From Paenibacillus koleovorans NBRC 103111 (GTDB taxonomy: Bacteria > Bacillota > Bacilli > Paenibacillales > NBRC-103111), in assembly GCF_004000845.1 (NCBI RefSeq), contig NZ_BIMA01000015.1, positions 24,860-88,859 on the forward strand: a DNA stretch of 64,000 nt, given 5' to 3'. A program made the position numbers and the translations under genes. The notes below the pieces were generated by a model. It ran no database searches. It was not told where the DNA came from and saw only the letters and a program-made list of their open reading frames with translations. Numbering within the stretch: the first letter of the stretch is position 1; each line of letters starts with the position of its first letter. Shown here piece after piece: positions 1-7,991 of this stretch.

Positions 1-440
1 AAATTGTCCGCATCCACGAAGACGGCACCCCGCTGCTGATCAATATCATCGTGCCGGACGAGGTGATCCCGCATCATTCGCTGATCAGTCCCAAGCCTTA
101 CCACGGCTCCGCCATCGCGCTTGTGACCAGCGAGATCGAGCTGCTGCCCGCGGCTGACTGGTACCGGGAGCTGGAGCAGCATCCCGAGCGGTACCGCGAT
201 ATTAGCCTGCTGCTGCAGGACAAGCTGCGCATGATGCAGCAGCGCATCGATCAGTTGTCGGAGGCGTCGCCGACGGGGAAGCTGCTCAAGCTGCAGCTGT
301 GGTTCCAGACTTACATAGCCCCCGCCGCATTGACCGATGTGCTGACTCAGGACGAGATCGGCCAGTTGCTCGGAATACGCCGTGAAACGATCAATCGTCT
401 GCTGCGGAAGCAAGCGGAGCCTACTTCGAAGCGGAAGTGA
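1..440 (+). CDS. Crp/Fnr family transcriptional regulator, C-terminal part (5' end outside window)
   Basis: The open frame enters from the left edge (third base of the window) with no start codon, so only about the last 145 residues are present. The visible part holds the end of the cyclic-nucleotide-type beta barrel, the long dimerisation helix and a C-terminal winged helix-turn-helix with LTQDEIGQLLGIRRETINRLL, the usual Crp/Fnr recognition helix layout. It is a DNA-binding regulator; the ligand cannot be told because the sensor domain is mostly missing. Its stop codon overlaps the end of the convergent flavohemoprotein gene by 20 bp. A perfect TGTGA-N6-TCACA site stands in the hmp promoter, so I infer that this protein regulates hmp. 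Confidence 0.9.
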   Translation, partial: IVRIHEDGTPLLINIIVPDEVIPHHSLISPKPYHGSAIALVTSEIELLPAADWYRELEQHPERYRDISLLLQDKLRMMQQRIDQLSEASPTGKLLKLQLWFQTYIAPAALTDVLTQDEIGQLLGIRRETINRLLRKQAEPTSKRK

Positions 441-1680
441 CAGCGCCCTTCGCCTCCAACGGCTCTTCCAGGCTGCCGGATGGTCCGAAAAACTCGTAAT
501 GCCGGTCGGCTGCGGGTACGCCCCACTCCGCCAATAGATGATTGATATGGCGCATGAAGGGGACAGGTCCGCAGAAGTAGAAACTCACATCCAGCGACGG
601 GATCACCTTCCGCAGCAAGGGCAGATTGATAAAGCCTTCGTGATCAAAAGCGCGGCGCTCCCGGTCCTGCGACGTCGGTCTGTCGTAACACCAGAACACC
701 CGGACCTGCGGATAATGCTCGGCGATCTTCTCCACTTGCTCTCTCAAGGCATGTACGTTCCCGTTCTGAGCGGCATGGATGAATGTGACCGGGCGATTCG
801 GATTCGTCGTAACGACCGTCTTCAGCATGCTGACGAGCGGGGTGAGCCCGACGCCGCCGCTTAGGAGGACGACCGGGCGCGTGTCGCGTTGATCCAGCGT
901 GAAATCGCCTGCCGGCGCCGATAGCGACAGCACATCGCCTTGCTTCACTCGTTCGTGCAAGTAAGTGGACACCTGGCCCGCCGGCTTGCCGCCGATTGCA
1001 TCCTCACGCTTCACGGTGATGCGGTAATACGGATAACCCGGCGCTTCGGACAAGCTATATTGGCGGATATGCGTGTTGGGCTCCCCGGGGATCTCGAGCT
1101 TCACGCTGACATACTGGCCCGGCTCGAACGTCGGCACGGCGCCTCCGTCCTGAGGCGCCAAGTAGAAGGAACGGATCACGTCGCTCTCCTTCACTACTCG
1201 GACGACCCGGAACTCGCGATAATCGGCCCAGCCGCCTGGCTGGCGCTCCGCTTGCTCGTACATCTCGGCTTCGACGTCGATGAACACTTGGGCTATGATG
1301 CCGTACGCTTCCTCCCATGCTTGGAGGATGGCCTCCGTCGCCGCTAAGCCCAGCACCTCGCGAATCGCTTTCAGCAGCGTCTGCCCGACGATCGGGTATT
1401 GCTCCGGCTTCACGCCGAGGCTGCGGTGCTTGTGCGCGATTTGCCGGATCGCCGGCAGGATTGTCTCCAGCTTGTCGATATGAAGAGCCGCGGCATAGAT
1501 GGCGTTCGAGAGCGCTGTTTGCTGCCGGCCTTGGTTTTGGTTCGCGTGGTTGAACAGATTCAGCAGCTCCGGATACTCCGTGAAGAGCAGCTTGTAGAAT
1601 GTCTTGGTAATCGCCGTCCCGTGCACCTCCAGGACAGGAACCGTCGATCGGATGATGCGGATCGTTTGTTGGCTTAGCAT
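421..1680 (-). CDS. hmp: Flavohemoprotein (nitric oxide dioxygenase)
   Basis: Cytoplasmic enzyme that oxidises nitric oxide to nitrate with O2 and NAD(P)H. The 419-residue product has an N-terminal globin domain (about 1-140, proximal histidine in QIAHKHRSLG), an FAD-binding barrel (about 150-260, flavin motif RQYSLSE) and a C-terminal NAD-binding domain (about 265-390, LLSGGVGLTPLVSM, then FYFCGP). This length and order match full flavohemoproteins. I chose the ATG at 1680 because GCGAGGAGAA lies just upstream; the frame stays open further 5' but that part encodes the promoter. Control is probably through the Crp/Fnr-type site 67 bp upstream. Confidence 0.95.
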   Translation of the reverse strand: MLSQQTIRIIRSTVPVLEVHGTAITKTFYKLLFTEYPELLNLFNHANQNQGRQQTALSNAIYAAALHIDKLETILPAIRQIAHKHRSLGVKPEQYPIVGQTLLKAIREVLGLAATEAILQAWEEAYGIIAQVFIDVEAEMYEQAERQPGGWADYREFRVVRVVKESDVIRSFYLAPQDGGAVPTFEPGQYVSVKLEIPGEPNTHIRQYSLSEAPGYPYYRITVKREDAIGGKPAGQVSTYLHERVKQGDVLSLSAPAGDFTLDQRDTRPVVLLSGGVGLTPLVSMLKTVVTTNPNRPVTFIHAAQNGNVHALREQVEKIAEHYPQVRVFWCYDRPTSQDRERRAFDHEGFINLPLLRKVIPSLDVSFYFCGPVPFMRHINHLLAEWGVPAADRHYEFFGPSGSLEEPLEAKGAVTSASK

Positions 1681-1719
1681 AACGATTCTCCTCGCTTTCT
1701 TAACGCTTGGGATACCCCA

Positions 1720-1725
1720 AGTATA
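1720..1725 (-). promoter_or_regulatory. Predicted -10 box of hmp
   Basis: On the minus strand this reads TATACT, five of six to the sigma-A -10 consensus. It places transcription start near 1713, about 33 bases before the hmp start codon. There is no good -35 box, as expected for a promoter that needs an activator. Confidence 0.6.
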
Positions 1726-1746
1726 GAGAAGGGAGGCTGCGATCGA

Positions 1747-1762
1747 TGTGATCGCAGTCACA
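1747..1762. promoter_or_regulatory. Crp/Fnr-type operator in front of hmp
   Basis: TGTGATCGCAGTCACA is a perfect TGTGA-N6-TCACA palindrome. Its centre (1754.5) falls at -41.5 relative to the start predicted from the TATACT box, the classic class II activator position. The neighbouring Crp/Fnr gene is the obvious candidate to bind it. Confidence 0.75.
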
Positions 1763-1846
1763 GCAATTGGCAACGATTTGTGTCTTGGGCGGCTGGGCTG
1801 GCGGCATTGCGTGATCTATCGGTTGCCGTTAGCCCCGCACGTCCCG

Positions 1847-2263
1847 CTAATCCCGATCCTCGTCCGCCGCCGCTTCCAGCATGAGCTTGCCGGCATTGCG
1901 TCCGGCTTGGCGGAACAGCTCTTCCGGGGTAAGGCTTGGGCGCAAGACCGGTGTCGGGATGTCGTCCTCGTATGGCTCCGCGATCTGCTCTTCGACCGGA
2001 TCAGGCACGACGAATTCCGCTTCTGCACGAGTGGCGAAAAGCGCAGACAGCGGGTCGGGCTGCTGCTCCATGGCCGTAGGGATTGATTCCGGCGGCTGGC
2101 GTCTAATCTGCTCGGTCAGCAGCTCGATGATGCCTTGGCTGAAGTCGCCTTCTTCCTTGAGGCGATTCAGATAGCGGATGACCTCCGGCGGGGTATCCGC
2201 CGGTATGTACAGCGTTACATTTTTGCCCGGACGCACCAGGACCGTTTCTCTTCGTTTCCTCAA
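1847..2263 (-). CDS. Small partner of the ParM-like actin (ParR-like, unproven)
   Basis: Product of 138 residues directly behind the ParM-like gene. The proposed start is TTG at 2263, which overlaps the upstream TGA (TTGA), implying translational coupling; no ATG fits. The N-terminal 55 residues carry RPGKNVTLYIPADTPPEV followed by a helix-rich stretch, compatible with the ribbon-helix-helix DNA-binding domains of ParR-like adaptors; the rest is acidic and proline-rich and ends in a helix. I infer that it links DNA to the actin filament, as ParR does, mainly from gene order. It could equally be a filament regulator. Confidence 0.65.
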   Translation of the reverse strand: MRKRRETVLVRPGKNVTLYIPADTPPEVIRYLNRLKEEGDFSQGIIELLTEQIRRQPPESIPTAMEQQPDPLSALFATRAEAEFVVPDPVEEQIAEPYEDDIPTPVLRPSLTPEELFRQAGRNAGKLMLEAAADEDRD

Positions 2264-3456
2264 TCCGAACCGCTCCCGCCTCTGGCTTTCTTCTCGGTTT
2301 CCGCACCGGCCGCCGCTTCCTGCCCATGCTGCTGCAGCGCATGCTTCAGCAAGAAGTACGTGCCGCGCACATTGCGGTACTGGCTGAACTCCGTATGATC
2401 GAACCGAATCGGCAGCCCGAGCTCCGCATTCAGCTTCTCGATCCAAGGCTGGAGCACGACCGCCCCGCCGCCGATGAACCAGAACTCATTGGCATAGCGC
2501 ACATGCTTCCAGGAATTTCGCGCGTACTTGAGCACCTTTTCCGCGAGGATGCGCATATGCCGGTTGAGCAGGTTCGTCATGTCGAACGCCACTTTGCCTT
2601 CCGCGTAAATCTCATATTCCTTGTTGACGATCATGAGCGTCAGCTCCGCCGTACTCGAGATCAGCTCTTCGCCTTGAGCATTGATTTCGTTTCGGATGCT
2701 CTCCAATGCGTCGTTCAAGTAAATTTTGGCGCCTGTGGAATGCCGTTGATCCAGATCTAGTCCCGGGCGGAAAAAGGCGATATCCATATCCACACCGCCA
2801 ACGTCGGCTATCCCGAATCCTTTATGCGAAAATTGCGCCTTCGCCGTCGCTTCCATATCATACACGCCGGACACATCGTCGATGCTGATGCCTGTCGGTA
2901 GCGTAAACTCCATTTCGATCGTCACCCCCTTGAACCCCGGAGTCGTGATAAATGTGATCGAATGGACGCCGCCCGTTATTTTATCCGCGAACTCTTGGCT
3001 GAACTTCGTAATTTCCCGGATCGGCAGGCCGGTTCCCAGGTTGACCAACGCTTTGATGCGGGTTTTGCCGCGCCGGATCGCGTCCTCGTGTTTCTTCGCG
3101 ACCGCGTACGCCGTTGCCGTCAGGAGGGTGACCATCGTCTCCGGGCGCTGTGCCTTTTTCTGCACCGCCTTGTCGCCTACGATCTCATGCACGATGCCTT
3201 CGTCGCCGATCGCGAGATTGCCTACGTACACATGCCGGTACTGCTCCGTATTGATCGCGGGCGAGGTGATCTGCACGTCGAGGAAATCCAGGGGATCGCC
3301 TTGCTCCATGAGCAGAAACCGCTCTCCGAACGGCTGCGCCACTACATTGGGGAAAATGAAGCTGTTGTTCAAGTCGTCGTAGATGCCTTTAATGTGACTG
3401 CTTCCGTTGTCGATCGACAGATCGATGGTTGTGGCTAGTACATCGTGCTTGGCCAT
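2260..3456 (-). CDS. ParM/StbA-family actin-like ATPase
   Basis: Bacterial actin of 398 residues; relatives form dynamic filaments that push or position DNA or other cargo. The phosphate-1 loop is visible as TIDLSIDNGSSHIKG near the N-terminus, a second phosphate loop as GIADVGGVDMDIAF, and the adenosine motif as FWFIGGGAVVL near residue 340. I chose the ATG at 3456, with GGAGAGG upstream, over a TTG 18 bases earlier. The gene overlaps a small partner by 4 bases and has an AT-rich repeat region upstream, the arrangement of plasmid parMRC loci. No plasmid genes surround it, so this is either a domesticated segregation system or one with a different cargo. Confidence 0.85.
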   Translation of the reverse strand: MAKHDVLATTIDLSIDNGSSHIKGIYDDLNNSFIFPNVVAQPFGERFLLMEQGDPLDFLDVQITSPAINTEQYRHVYVGNLAIGDEGIVHEIVGDKAVQKKAQRPETMVTLLTATAYAVAKKHEDAIRRGKTRIKALVNLGTGLPIREITKFSQEFADKITGGVHSITFITTPGFKGVTIEMEFTLPTGISIDDVSGVYDMEATAKAQFSHKGFGIADVGGVDMDIAFFRPGLDLDQRHSTGAKIYLNDALESIRNEINAQGEELISSTAELTLMIVNKEYEIYAEGKVAFDMTNLLNRHMRILAEKVLKYARNSWKHVRYANEFWFIGGGAVVLQPWIEKLNAELGLPIRFDHTEFSQYRNVRGTYFLLKHALQQHGQEAAAGAETEKKARGGSGSD

Positions 3457-3570
3457 TCTAGTATCCTCTCCCAACCTACCATTTAGTATTGATAGAAGTT
3501 CGAGGTGGGAGGCGCGGTTTCAGTGGGTGTGTAACATTTTTTAACAGATTTAGTTCGGAAGGACCAGTAA

Positions 3571-3653
3571 AGTTTAAAAGTTGAACTGTAGAGTCTGAAG
3601 TTTAAAATTCGGAGTTTAGATTTTAAAATTTAGTGTATTGGAGTTTAAACTCC
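3571..3653. repeat. AT-rich short repeats upstream of the parM-like operon, putative centromere-like site
   Basis: Four related octamers occur here: AGTTTAAA at 3571, 3599 and 3642, and AGTTTAGA at 3613. Their spacings (28, 14 and 29 bases) are close to multiples of 14. The last copy lies in a perfect palindrome GGAGTTTAAACTCC (3640-3653), and a second palindrome ATTTTAAAAT stands at 3620-3629. ParM systems use iterated sites upstream of parM for partner binding; assigning that role here is inference. It could also simply be an AT-rich promoter or UP element. Confidence 0.45.
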
Positions 3654-3667
3654 TCCTTATCACAATT

Positions 3668-3705
3668 AATACCCTGAACCCAGAAATCGGATTCAGGGTA
3701 TTTTT
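3668..3705. terminator. Hairpin terminator, probably bidirectional
   Basis: An 11-bp perfect stem (AATACCCTGAA with TTCAGGGTATT) encloses a 13-base loop and is followed by T5 on the plus strand. It sits just downstream of the antitoxin gene, which runs on the minus strand, and upstream of the parM-like promoter region. Confidence 0.7.
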
Positions 3706-3727
3706 CAACTTTCCTAAACCTAAACAA

Positions 3728-4015
3728 CTAGCTCCCTAGAGCCCTAGTCGCCGCTTCTTCTAGGCCAATATTCATTCCAAGCGCAATTGCCACTTTCAAT
3801 AGCGTTTCCATTCGGGGGACCGATGACTGTGATTCTAACCGGGCGATCTGGGATTGCGTCATACCAGTACGGTTTGCTATATCTTTCTGAGATAGTCCAA
3901 GTTGTTTTCTCCGGCGAATAATGGCGTTAACCAAAATTGCCATTTGTTTTATTGCTTCTTTTTCCACATTTGATTTATAGTCCAATTCATTATCAACAAA
4001 ATCATCCCAACTCAT
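3728..4015 (-). CDS. HigA-type antitoxin, XRE-family HTH
   Basis: Protein of 95 residues with an XRE helix-turn-helix at about 30-85 (LGLSQKDIANRTGMTQSQIARLES). It follows the toxin gene by 25 bp and has its own strong ribosome site (GGAGGTG). As in HigBA modules, the antitoxin is the second gene and should both neutralise the toxin and repress the operon through the operator upstream of the toxin gene. Base composition is more AT-rich than in flanking genes, which fits a mobile module. Confidence 0.88.
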   Translation of the reverse strand: MSWDDFVDNELDYKSNVEKEAIKQMAILVNAIIRRRKQLGLSQKDIANRTGMTQSQIARLESQSSVPRMETLLKVAIALGMNIGLEEAATRALGS

Positions 4016-4040
4016 TTTTTCACCTCCGATGATATTTGGT

Positions 4041-4403
4041 TTATTTGCCTTTGCGTTTCAACCAATCCTTCATCCGTTCCTCTGCGCGATCTAATTCATG
4101 CATTGGTGTAGGCCCCGTACTCTTACGAAACACAGTTAAGAGCAACAGTTTTTTCCTCCACAGGAAATACGGGATGCGATACTTACTTGGTCGCAATTCC
4201 CACATCCCATTTCTCAACGGCCGGGTATGAGGTAACCCTACTTGCGGTCCCTCTTCTCTTACCCTTGCCACCGTGTACAGAATGGAATCAAGCAGTGCCA
4301 CGGCATTTTTATCCCCAGCCTTAGCCCGAAGGTTGAGATCACGGAGGAAATCTTTCACTTCAGAATTCCCCTTTGCAGTCTCATAAAAGTCGGCGTCGAA
4401 CAA
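4041..4403 (-). CDS. HigB/RelE-superfamily toxin (Gp49-like)
   Basis: Product of 120 residues, probably a ribosome-dependent mRNA endonuclease of the HigB/Gp49 family. Visible features are the helical N-terminus, the central LPHTRPLRNGMWELRPSKYR strand region and the C-terminal LLTVFRKSTGPTP followed by a basic helix, typical for the fold. The start is TTG at 4403, preceded by GGGAGAG; no in-frame ATG gives a full domain. It is the first gene of the pair, and the promoter behind it contains a clear operator. Growth inhibition is inferred from the family. Confidence 0.87.
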   Translation of the reverse strand: MFDADFYETAKGNSEVKDFLRDLNLRAKAGDKNAVALLDSILYTVARVREEGPQVGLPHTRPLRNGMWELRPSKYRIPYFLWRKKLLLLTVFRKSTGPTPMHELDRAEERMKDWLKRKGK

Positions 4404-4432
4404 TGGTCAAAACTCTCCCGGTATTAATATCT

Positions 4433-4464
4433 TATTCGCTATAAATTATAGCGTATTCGCTATA
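4433..4464. promoter_or_regulatory. Operator of the HigBA-type operon
   Basis: A perfect odd palindrome CGCTATAAATTATAGCG (4437-4453) is followed by a further half-site CGCTATA (4458-4464). The longer unit TATTCGCTATA thus occurs twice, 21 bp apart, that is two helical turns on one face. It lies 30-60 bases before the toxin start, where an antitoxin repressor should bind. Confidence 0.7.
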
Positions 4465-4498
4465 TTTTTACAAGAAAAACCTAATTTCCCTTTATACG

Positions 4499-4531
4499 CA
4501 AAAAGGCTGCCGGTCCAGTGACCGACAGCCT
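4499..4531 (-). terminator. Rho-independent terminator of the heparinase-like gene
   Basis: On the minus strand a 12-bp stem (AGGCTGTCGGTC with GACCGGCAGCCT, one mismatch) with a 4-base loop is followed by a T5 run. It starts 6 bases after the stop codon of the lyase gene. Confidence 0.85.
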
Positions 4532-4537
4532 CCGATT

Positions 4538-7500
4538 CTATGGGTAGCCTCTCCATTCCGAGGAAAGTGGAATAGTGAAAGTATCGCCGGCCGCAACCGC
4601 GTAGCGGTAAGGCCGCTCCCCGCCTGCAGCGGGACCGGCCGGCTCCAAGCCCTCAATCAACGTGACGGCGCCGATGTCGAGCTGCGCCTCGCACGGGTCC
4701 GCATCGCTCGGCGTCCAGCCGCAGATGCGGAACACGGGGTTGCGGCCGGCGCCGGCCGCATGCACGTACCGACCGGTCAGCTCGTGACCGGCTGCACTTG
4801 CGGGCAGCGGGCCGGTGAACCGGACCCGCAGCCAGTTCGCTTCAGCCAGCTCGCGGCTGAAGTCCAGGATCTCGCCCCCGAGCGACGCGGGGGCGCCGTC
4901 GATGAGCGGCTGGGCCGCACCAGCCGCAACCCAGGCGATCCGGCTGCCGTTCGCGACGAACGCGTACACCGGCTCGCCAGCCCGCTCCGAGATCACGCCT
5001 ACATGCCCTTGGAACTCGACGCGCTCGTCAATCAAGTACACTTGCGACGGATCTGCCGCATGCACGATATAGTCCACGCGCCCGTCAAGACGCTCCACGC
5101 GTATCGCCGTCACGCCAACCTCGCTCACGCCGCCATGAGGCTCCTCGCGCACCGCCGTCACCTCAGCCGTACTCTCGCCAGCTGTGCTCCCACCAGCCGA
5201 GCTCCAGCCGGCAGCACCGGCAGCGAAGCCGGCGCCATCGTCACCGCCGTCTCCAGCGCTTCCAACGCAACGCACCGAGCACCGCCGCACATCGCGCAGC
5301 TGCCGCGCCTGCTCACGGTACGGCTCGAGCACCGCCGCGAAACGGCTCACGCCGTCGGCCGGCCGCCGCTTCGCGAGCATATACCGCAGCCGCTCCGGGT
5401 TGCCGGGCCGATTGCTCGACGGATGCCCGTCCGCCAGCGCCACCTCGTCGGCCGCCGTCAGCATCGTCAGCCGCAGCCGCACGCCGGTGTCCGCCGCAGT
5501 CGCAGCCGATGCTCCAGCCGCCGGCCCCTTCGCCTTCGCCTCCGCTTGCTCATGCGTCCGACCCGCCTCGCCGTCCCCCGGCATTCCCAACACCCGCCAC
5601 GTGTCGCGAATCGCCCATTCGACGGCGAACGCCGACCCCGGCGCCTCGTCCCGCACCACGTCGGTCAAATAATGGAACCCGCTGCCCGCATACTCGCGCA
5701 GCCGCTGCCCCGGTACGGCATCGTAAGGCTCGCCGTACGCCACATGCGCGCCGGCATACGTCCCTCCGGCCTGCGCCGTCAACTGCAGCCCCTCCGTGCG
5801 CACAGCACCTTCCGCACCGTGGAACGAGTACACGTGCTCCTCCCCGCCCTCCACATGGAACAGATCAACCGCATACGAATGCGTCTCATCCAGTCGTACC
5901 ATCACGACACACCGCCGGTATACGGACGTCTGCGCGTACACCTGAGGCGCCTCCACCTCGACGACCTTCACCTCGCCCGCATCCACGAAAAGCCGTGACG
6001 CCCCTACAACCGAGTTCAACTGCTTGCTTCCATCAACCGTCACCGTGTTGTGCGCCACCGTGCTGCGATCCCAATGGTGCGTCTTCTGATGGACGTCATC
6101 GCATTTCTCGGGATAGCCGAGCTCCGGAGACAAGTCCAAGCCGAACGCGTATAGCCCGATGTTCAGCGTATCCTTATGGCCGTGCCCCTGATTGCGGCCA
6201 TGGTACAGCCACACCGCTCGCTCCACGTCGCCTGCACCGCCGTCCCTCAAGGCTGCAAACCCATACCCGCCCAAGTGCACGCTCGCATTGTGGAACAGCC
6301 CCCGCTCCGCCAGCACCTGCCGCATATCCCGCAGTACCCGCTCCGGATCCAACGAGAACAAGCCGGCGCGAAGCCCCTCGACCGTGCCTCCGTTCGCCAG
6401 CACCGCCAATTGTGCAAATACCGGCTCGCCGGTGCGCTCGAACGTGTCGACGGCCATCTCCGCCTTGTACAGCACGTTCGGATTGCCCGCGGAGTCGCTG
6501 TCGCCGATTTGCGGAATGTAGCGCCTGAGCATGAGCAGATCGGCATGCGCTCGCAGCATTTGCCGGAACTTGGGGTGCCGGTACAGGTCGGCGATCGGAT
6601 ACCGGTCATAGCCCTGCAGAATGTCGGCGACCAGCTTGAACGTATCGACCCATAGGTTGTTATACAAGGGAGCAGCCTCGTCCCCGAAGCCGTCGCGGTC
6701 CACGTCATGGAGCAGCGAATGCAGGATATCGCCCCCGGTATCCGCCCAGCCTCCTGCTTCAGGCCGTAGCAAGCCCCCTTCCTGCAGCACGAAATCCAGC
6801 ATCTCTTCGGTCGTCCCAGGCTCGTCCAGAACGATTGCCGCCATCGCCAGCGAGCTTTGGTGCATCCCATTATTGCCGTGGATCTGCACCTTCCTAACGC
6901 CGGGATACACCTGCCTGACGATTCCGTCCTCGATGTTCGCAGTGATCGCGGCAAGCGAGCTTTTCTCCGCCGGCAGCTTGTATCGCGACACTTTCTCCCG
7001 CAAGAACGCCACGACATCAGCCATCTCCGCAGCTCGCTCCTCCCGCAACGCAAGATAGAAAGCATCATATGCGCTGACAAACGAACGAACAAGTCCGGTT
7101 TCCCAGATGCAGCCGATCACCTTGCCTTGCCCGGTCAACCCGTGCGAATTGAGGATGCCGTCCTCCCAACGGAACACGCCGCAATCCATCTCCGGGTACA
7201 GATCGGCGATGCGATCCAATAGCACAACGCCTGCCTGAGCATACTTCAATTCCCCCGTGTACAAGTAGGCATCACGAAGCTGCCCTATAGCCGAAGCCGC
7301 GATTCCGCCATGTCCCCAAGGCGCATCCGTAGGTGGGAACTGATTGCCGCCGGCGTCGATCATAGGGCACCATATTTTCCAATGGTTATAGAACGCCACG
7401 AACGTCCAGAAGTCGCCCCGCCACTCTGCCTGCTTCTCCTGCTTGTCTTGCCCGGCCCCCGCGGCCTTCCGAGTTTCAAAATCAACCCAGCCATGACCGT

Positions 7501-7951
7501 CATCCACGCCCCAGCCCGGCCCGCGCTCCGGATACAGCTCGTTTATCAAATACCGGGGATCCGCCAGCTCCCGCCGGAACAAACCATGCTCGTCCTTCCC
7601 GCTCTCATAATAAGAAGCGAAGTCGTTGGACGGGAACACGGACTTGCAGCTCGGGCAAATCAGCTTCCAGGGCTGCCGCAAAGGATCCGCCAACCATGGC
7701 CAGCGACCATAGGCGTGATGAGCTTCGCCGCAGACCGGGCAACCGAGCTCCTGATTCACCGCATAGCTGCGCGGGATGGACTGCGGTGTCGGCAGCTGCC
7801 ATAGCTGCTCCCAGCCCATTTCCACATAGACCTCAGCCTGCTCCACCGCCTGCTCCTTGAACGGCTTCGCCCAGTCATACAGAGTTACATTGCGCCTGAC
7901 GGCTTCGACTTTTTCCGACGTATAGTAAGTACTGCGAGTTTTCACTCCCAT
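4538..7951 (-). CDS. Heparinase II/III-family polysaccharide lyase, very large
   Basis: Protein of 1137 residues with no signal peptide. Residues about 60-130 carry two CxxC pairs (CPVCGEAHH and CPSCKSVFP) of zinc-binding type. Residues about 200-540 form an alpha-toroid typical of lyases, with HGNNGMHQSSLAMAA. Residues about 570-760 are the heparinase II/III-like beta-sandwich (NQGHGHKDTLNIGLYAFGL, ELGYPEKCDD, DRSTVAHNTVTVDG). The remaining 370 residues have an alanine/glycine-rich linker and a second beta-rich region without a recognised name. Related enzymes cleave uronic-acid polysaccharides by beta-elimination; the substrate is not predictable here. The absence of a secretion signal suggests imported oligosaccharides. 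It is third in an operon with an oxygenase-like and an asparaginase-like gene. Confidence 0.85.
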   Translation of the reverse strand: MGVKTRSTYYTSEKVEAVRRNVTLYDWAKPFKEQAVEQAEVYVEMGWEQLWQLPTPQSIPRSYAVNQELGCPVCGEAHHAYGRWPWLADPLRQPWKLICPSCKSVFPSNDFASYYESGKDEHGLFRRELADPRYLINELYPERGPGWGVDDGHGWVDFETRKAAGAGQDKQEKQAEWRGDFWTFVAFYNHWKIWCPMIDAGGNQFPPTDAPWGHGGIAASAIGQLRDAYLYTGELKYAQAGVVLLDRIADLYPEMDCGVFRWEDGILNSHGLTGQGKVIGCIWETGLVRSFVSAYDAFYLALREERAAEMADVVAFLREKVSRYKLPAEKSSLAAITANIEDGIVRQVYPGVRKVQIHGNNGMHQSSLAMAAIVLDEPGTTEEMLDFVLQEGGLLRPEAGGWADTGGDILHSLLHDVDRDGFGDEAAPLYNNLWVDTFKLVADILQGYDRYPIADLYRHPKFRQMLRAHADLLMLRRYIPQIGDSDSAGNPNVLYKAEMAVDTFERTGEPVFAQLAVLANGGTVEGLRAGLFSLDPERVLRDMRQVLAERGLFHNASVHLGGYGFAALRDGGAGDVERAVWLYHGRNQGHGHKDTLNIGLYAFGLDLSPELGYPEKCDDVHQKTHHWDRSTVAHNTVTVDGSKQLNSVVGASRLFVDAGEVKVVEVEAPQVYAQTSVYRRCVVMVRLDETHSYAVDLFHVEGGEEHVYSFHGAEGAVRTEGLQLTAQAGGTYAGAHVAYGEPYDAVPGQRLREYAGSGFHYLTDVVRDEAPGSAFAVEWAIRDTWRVLGMPGDGEAGRTHEQAEAKAKGPAAGASAATAADTGVRLRLTMLTAADEVALADGHPSSNRPGNPERLRYMLAKRRPADGVSRFAAVLEPYREQARQLRDVRRCSVRCVGSAGDGGDDGAGFAAGAAGWSSAGGSTAGESTAEVTAVREEPHGGVSEVGVTAIRVERLDGRVDYIVHAADPSQVYLIDERVEFQGHVGVISERAGEPVYAFVANGSRIAWVAAGAAQPLIDGAPASLGGEILDFSRELAEANWLRVRFTGPLPASAAGHELTGRYVHAAGAGRNPVFRICGWTPSDADPCEAQLDIGAVTLIEGLEPAGPAAGGERPYRYAVAAGDTFTIPLSSEWRGYP

Positions 7952-7991
7952 AGGAAACTCCGCCTTTCTCTGTCGTTGTCCGAACCTGCCG

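Noticed and set aside
4760..6528. Long open frames on the plus strand opposite the heparinase-like gene (up to 412 codons)
   Set aside because: They are arginine/proline/alanine-rich, lack ribosome sites and domain motifs, and arise from the GC-rich third positions of the real gene on the other strand.
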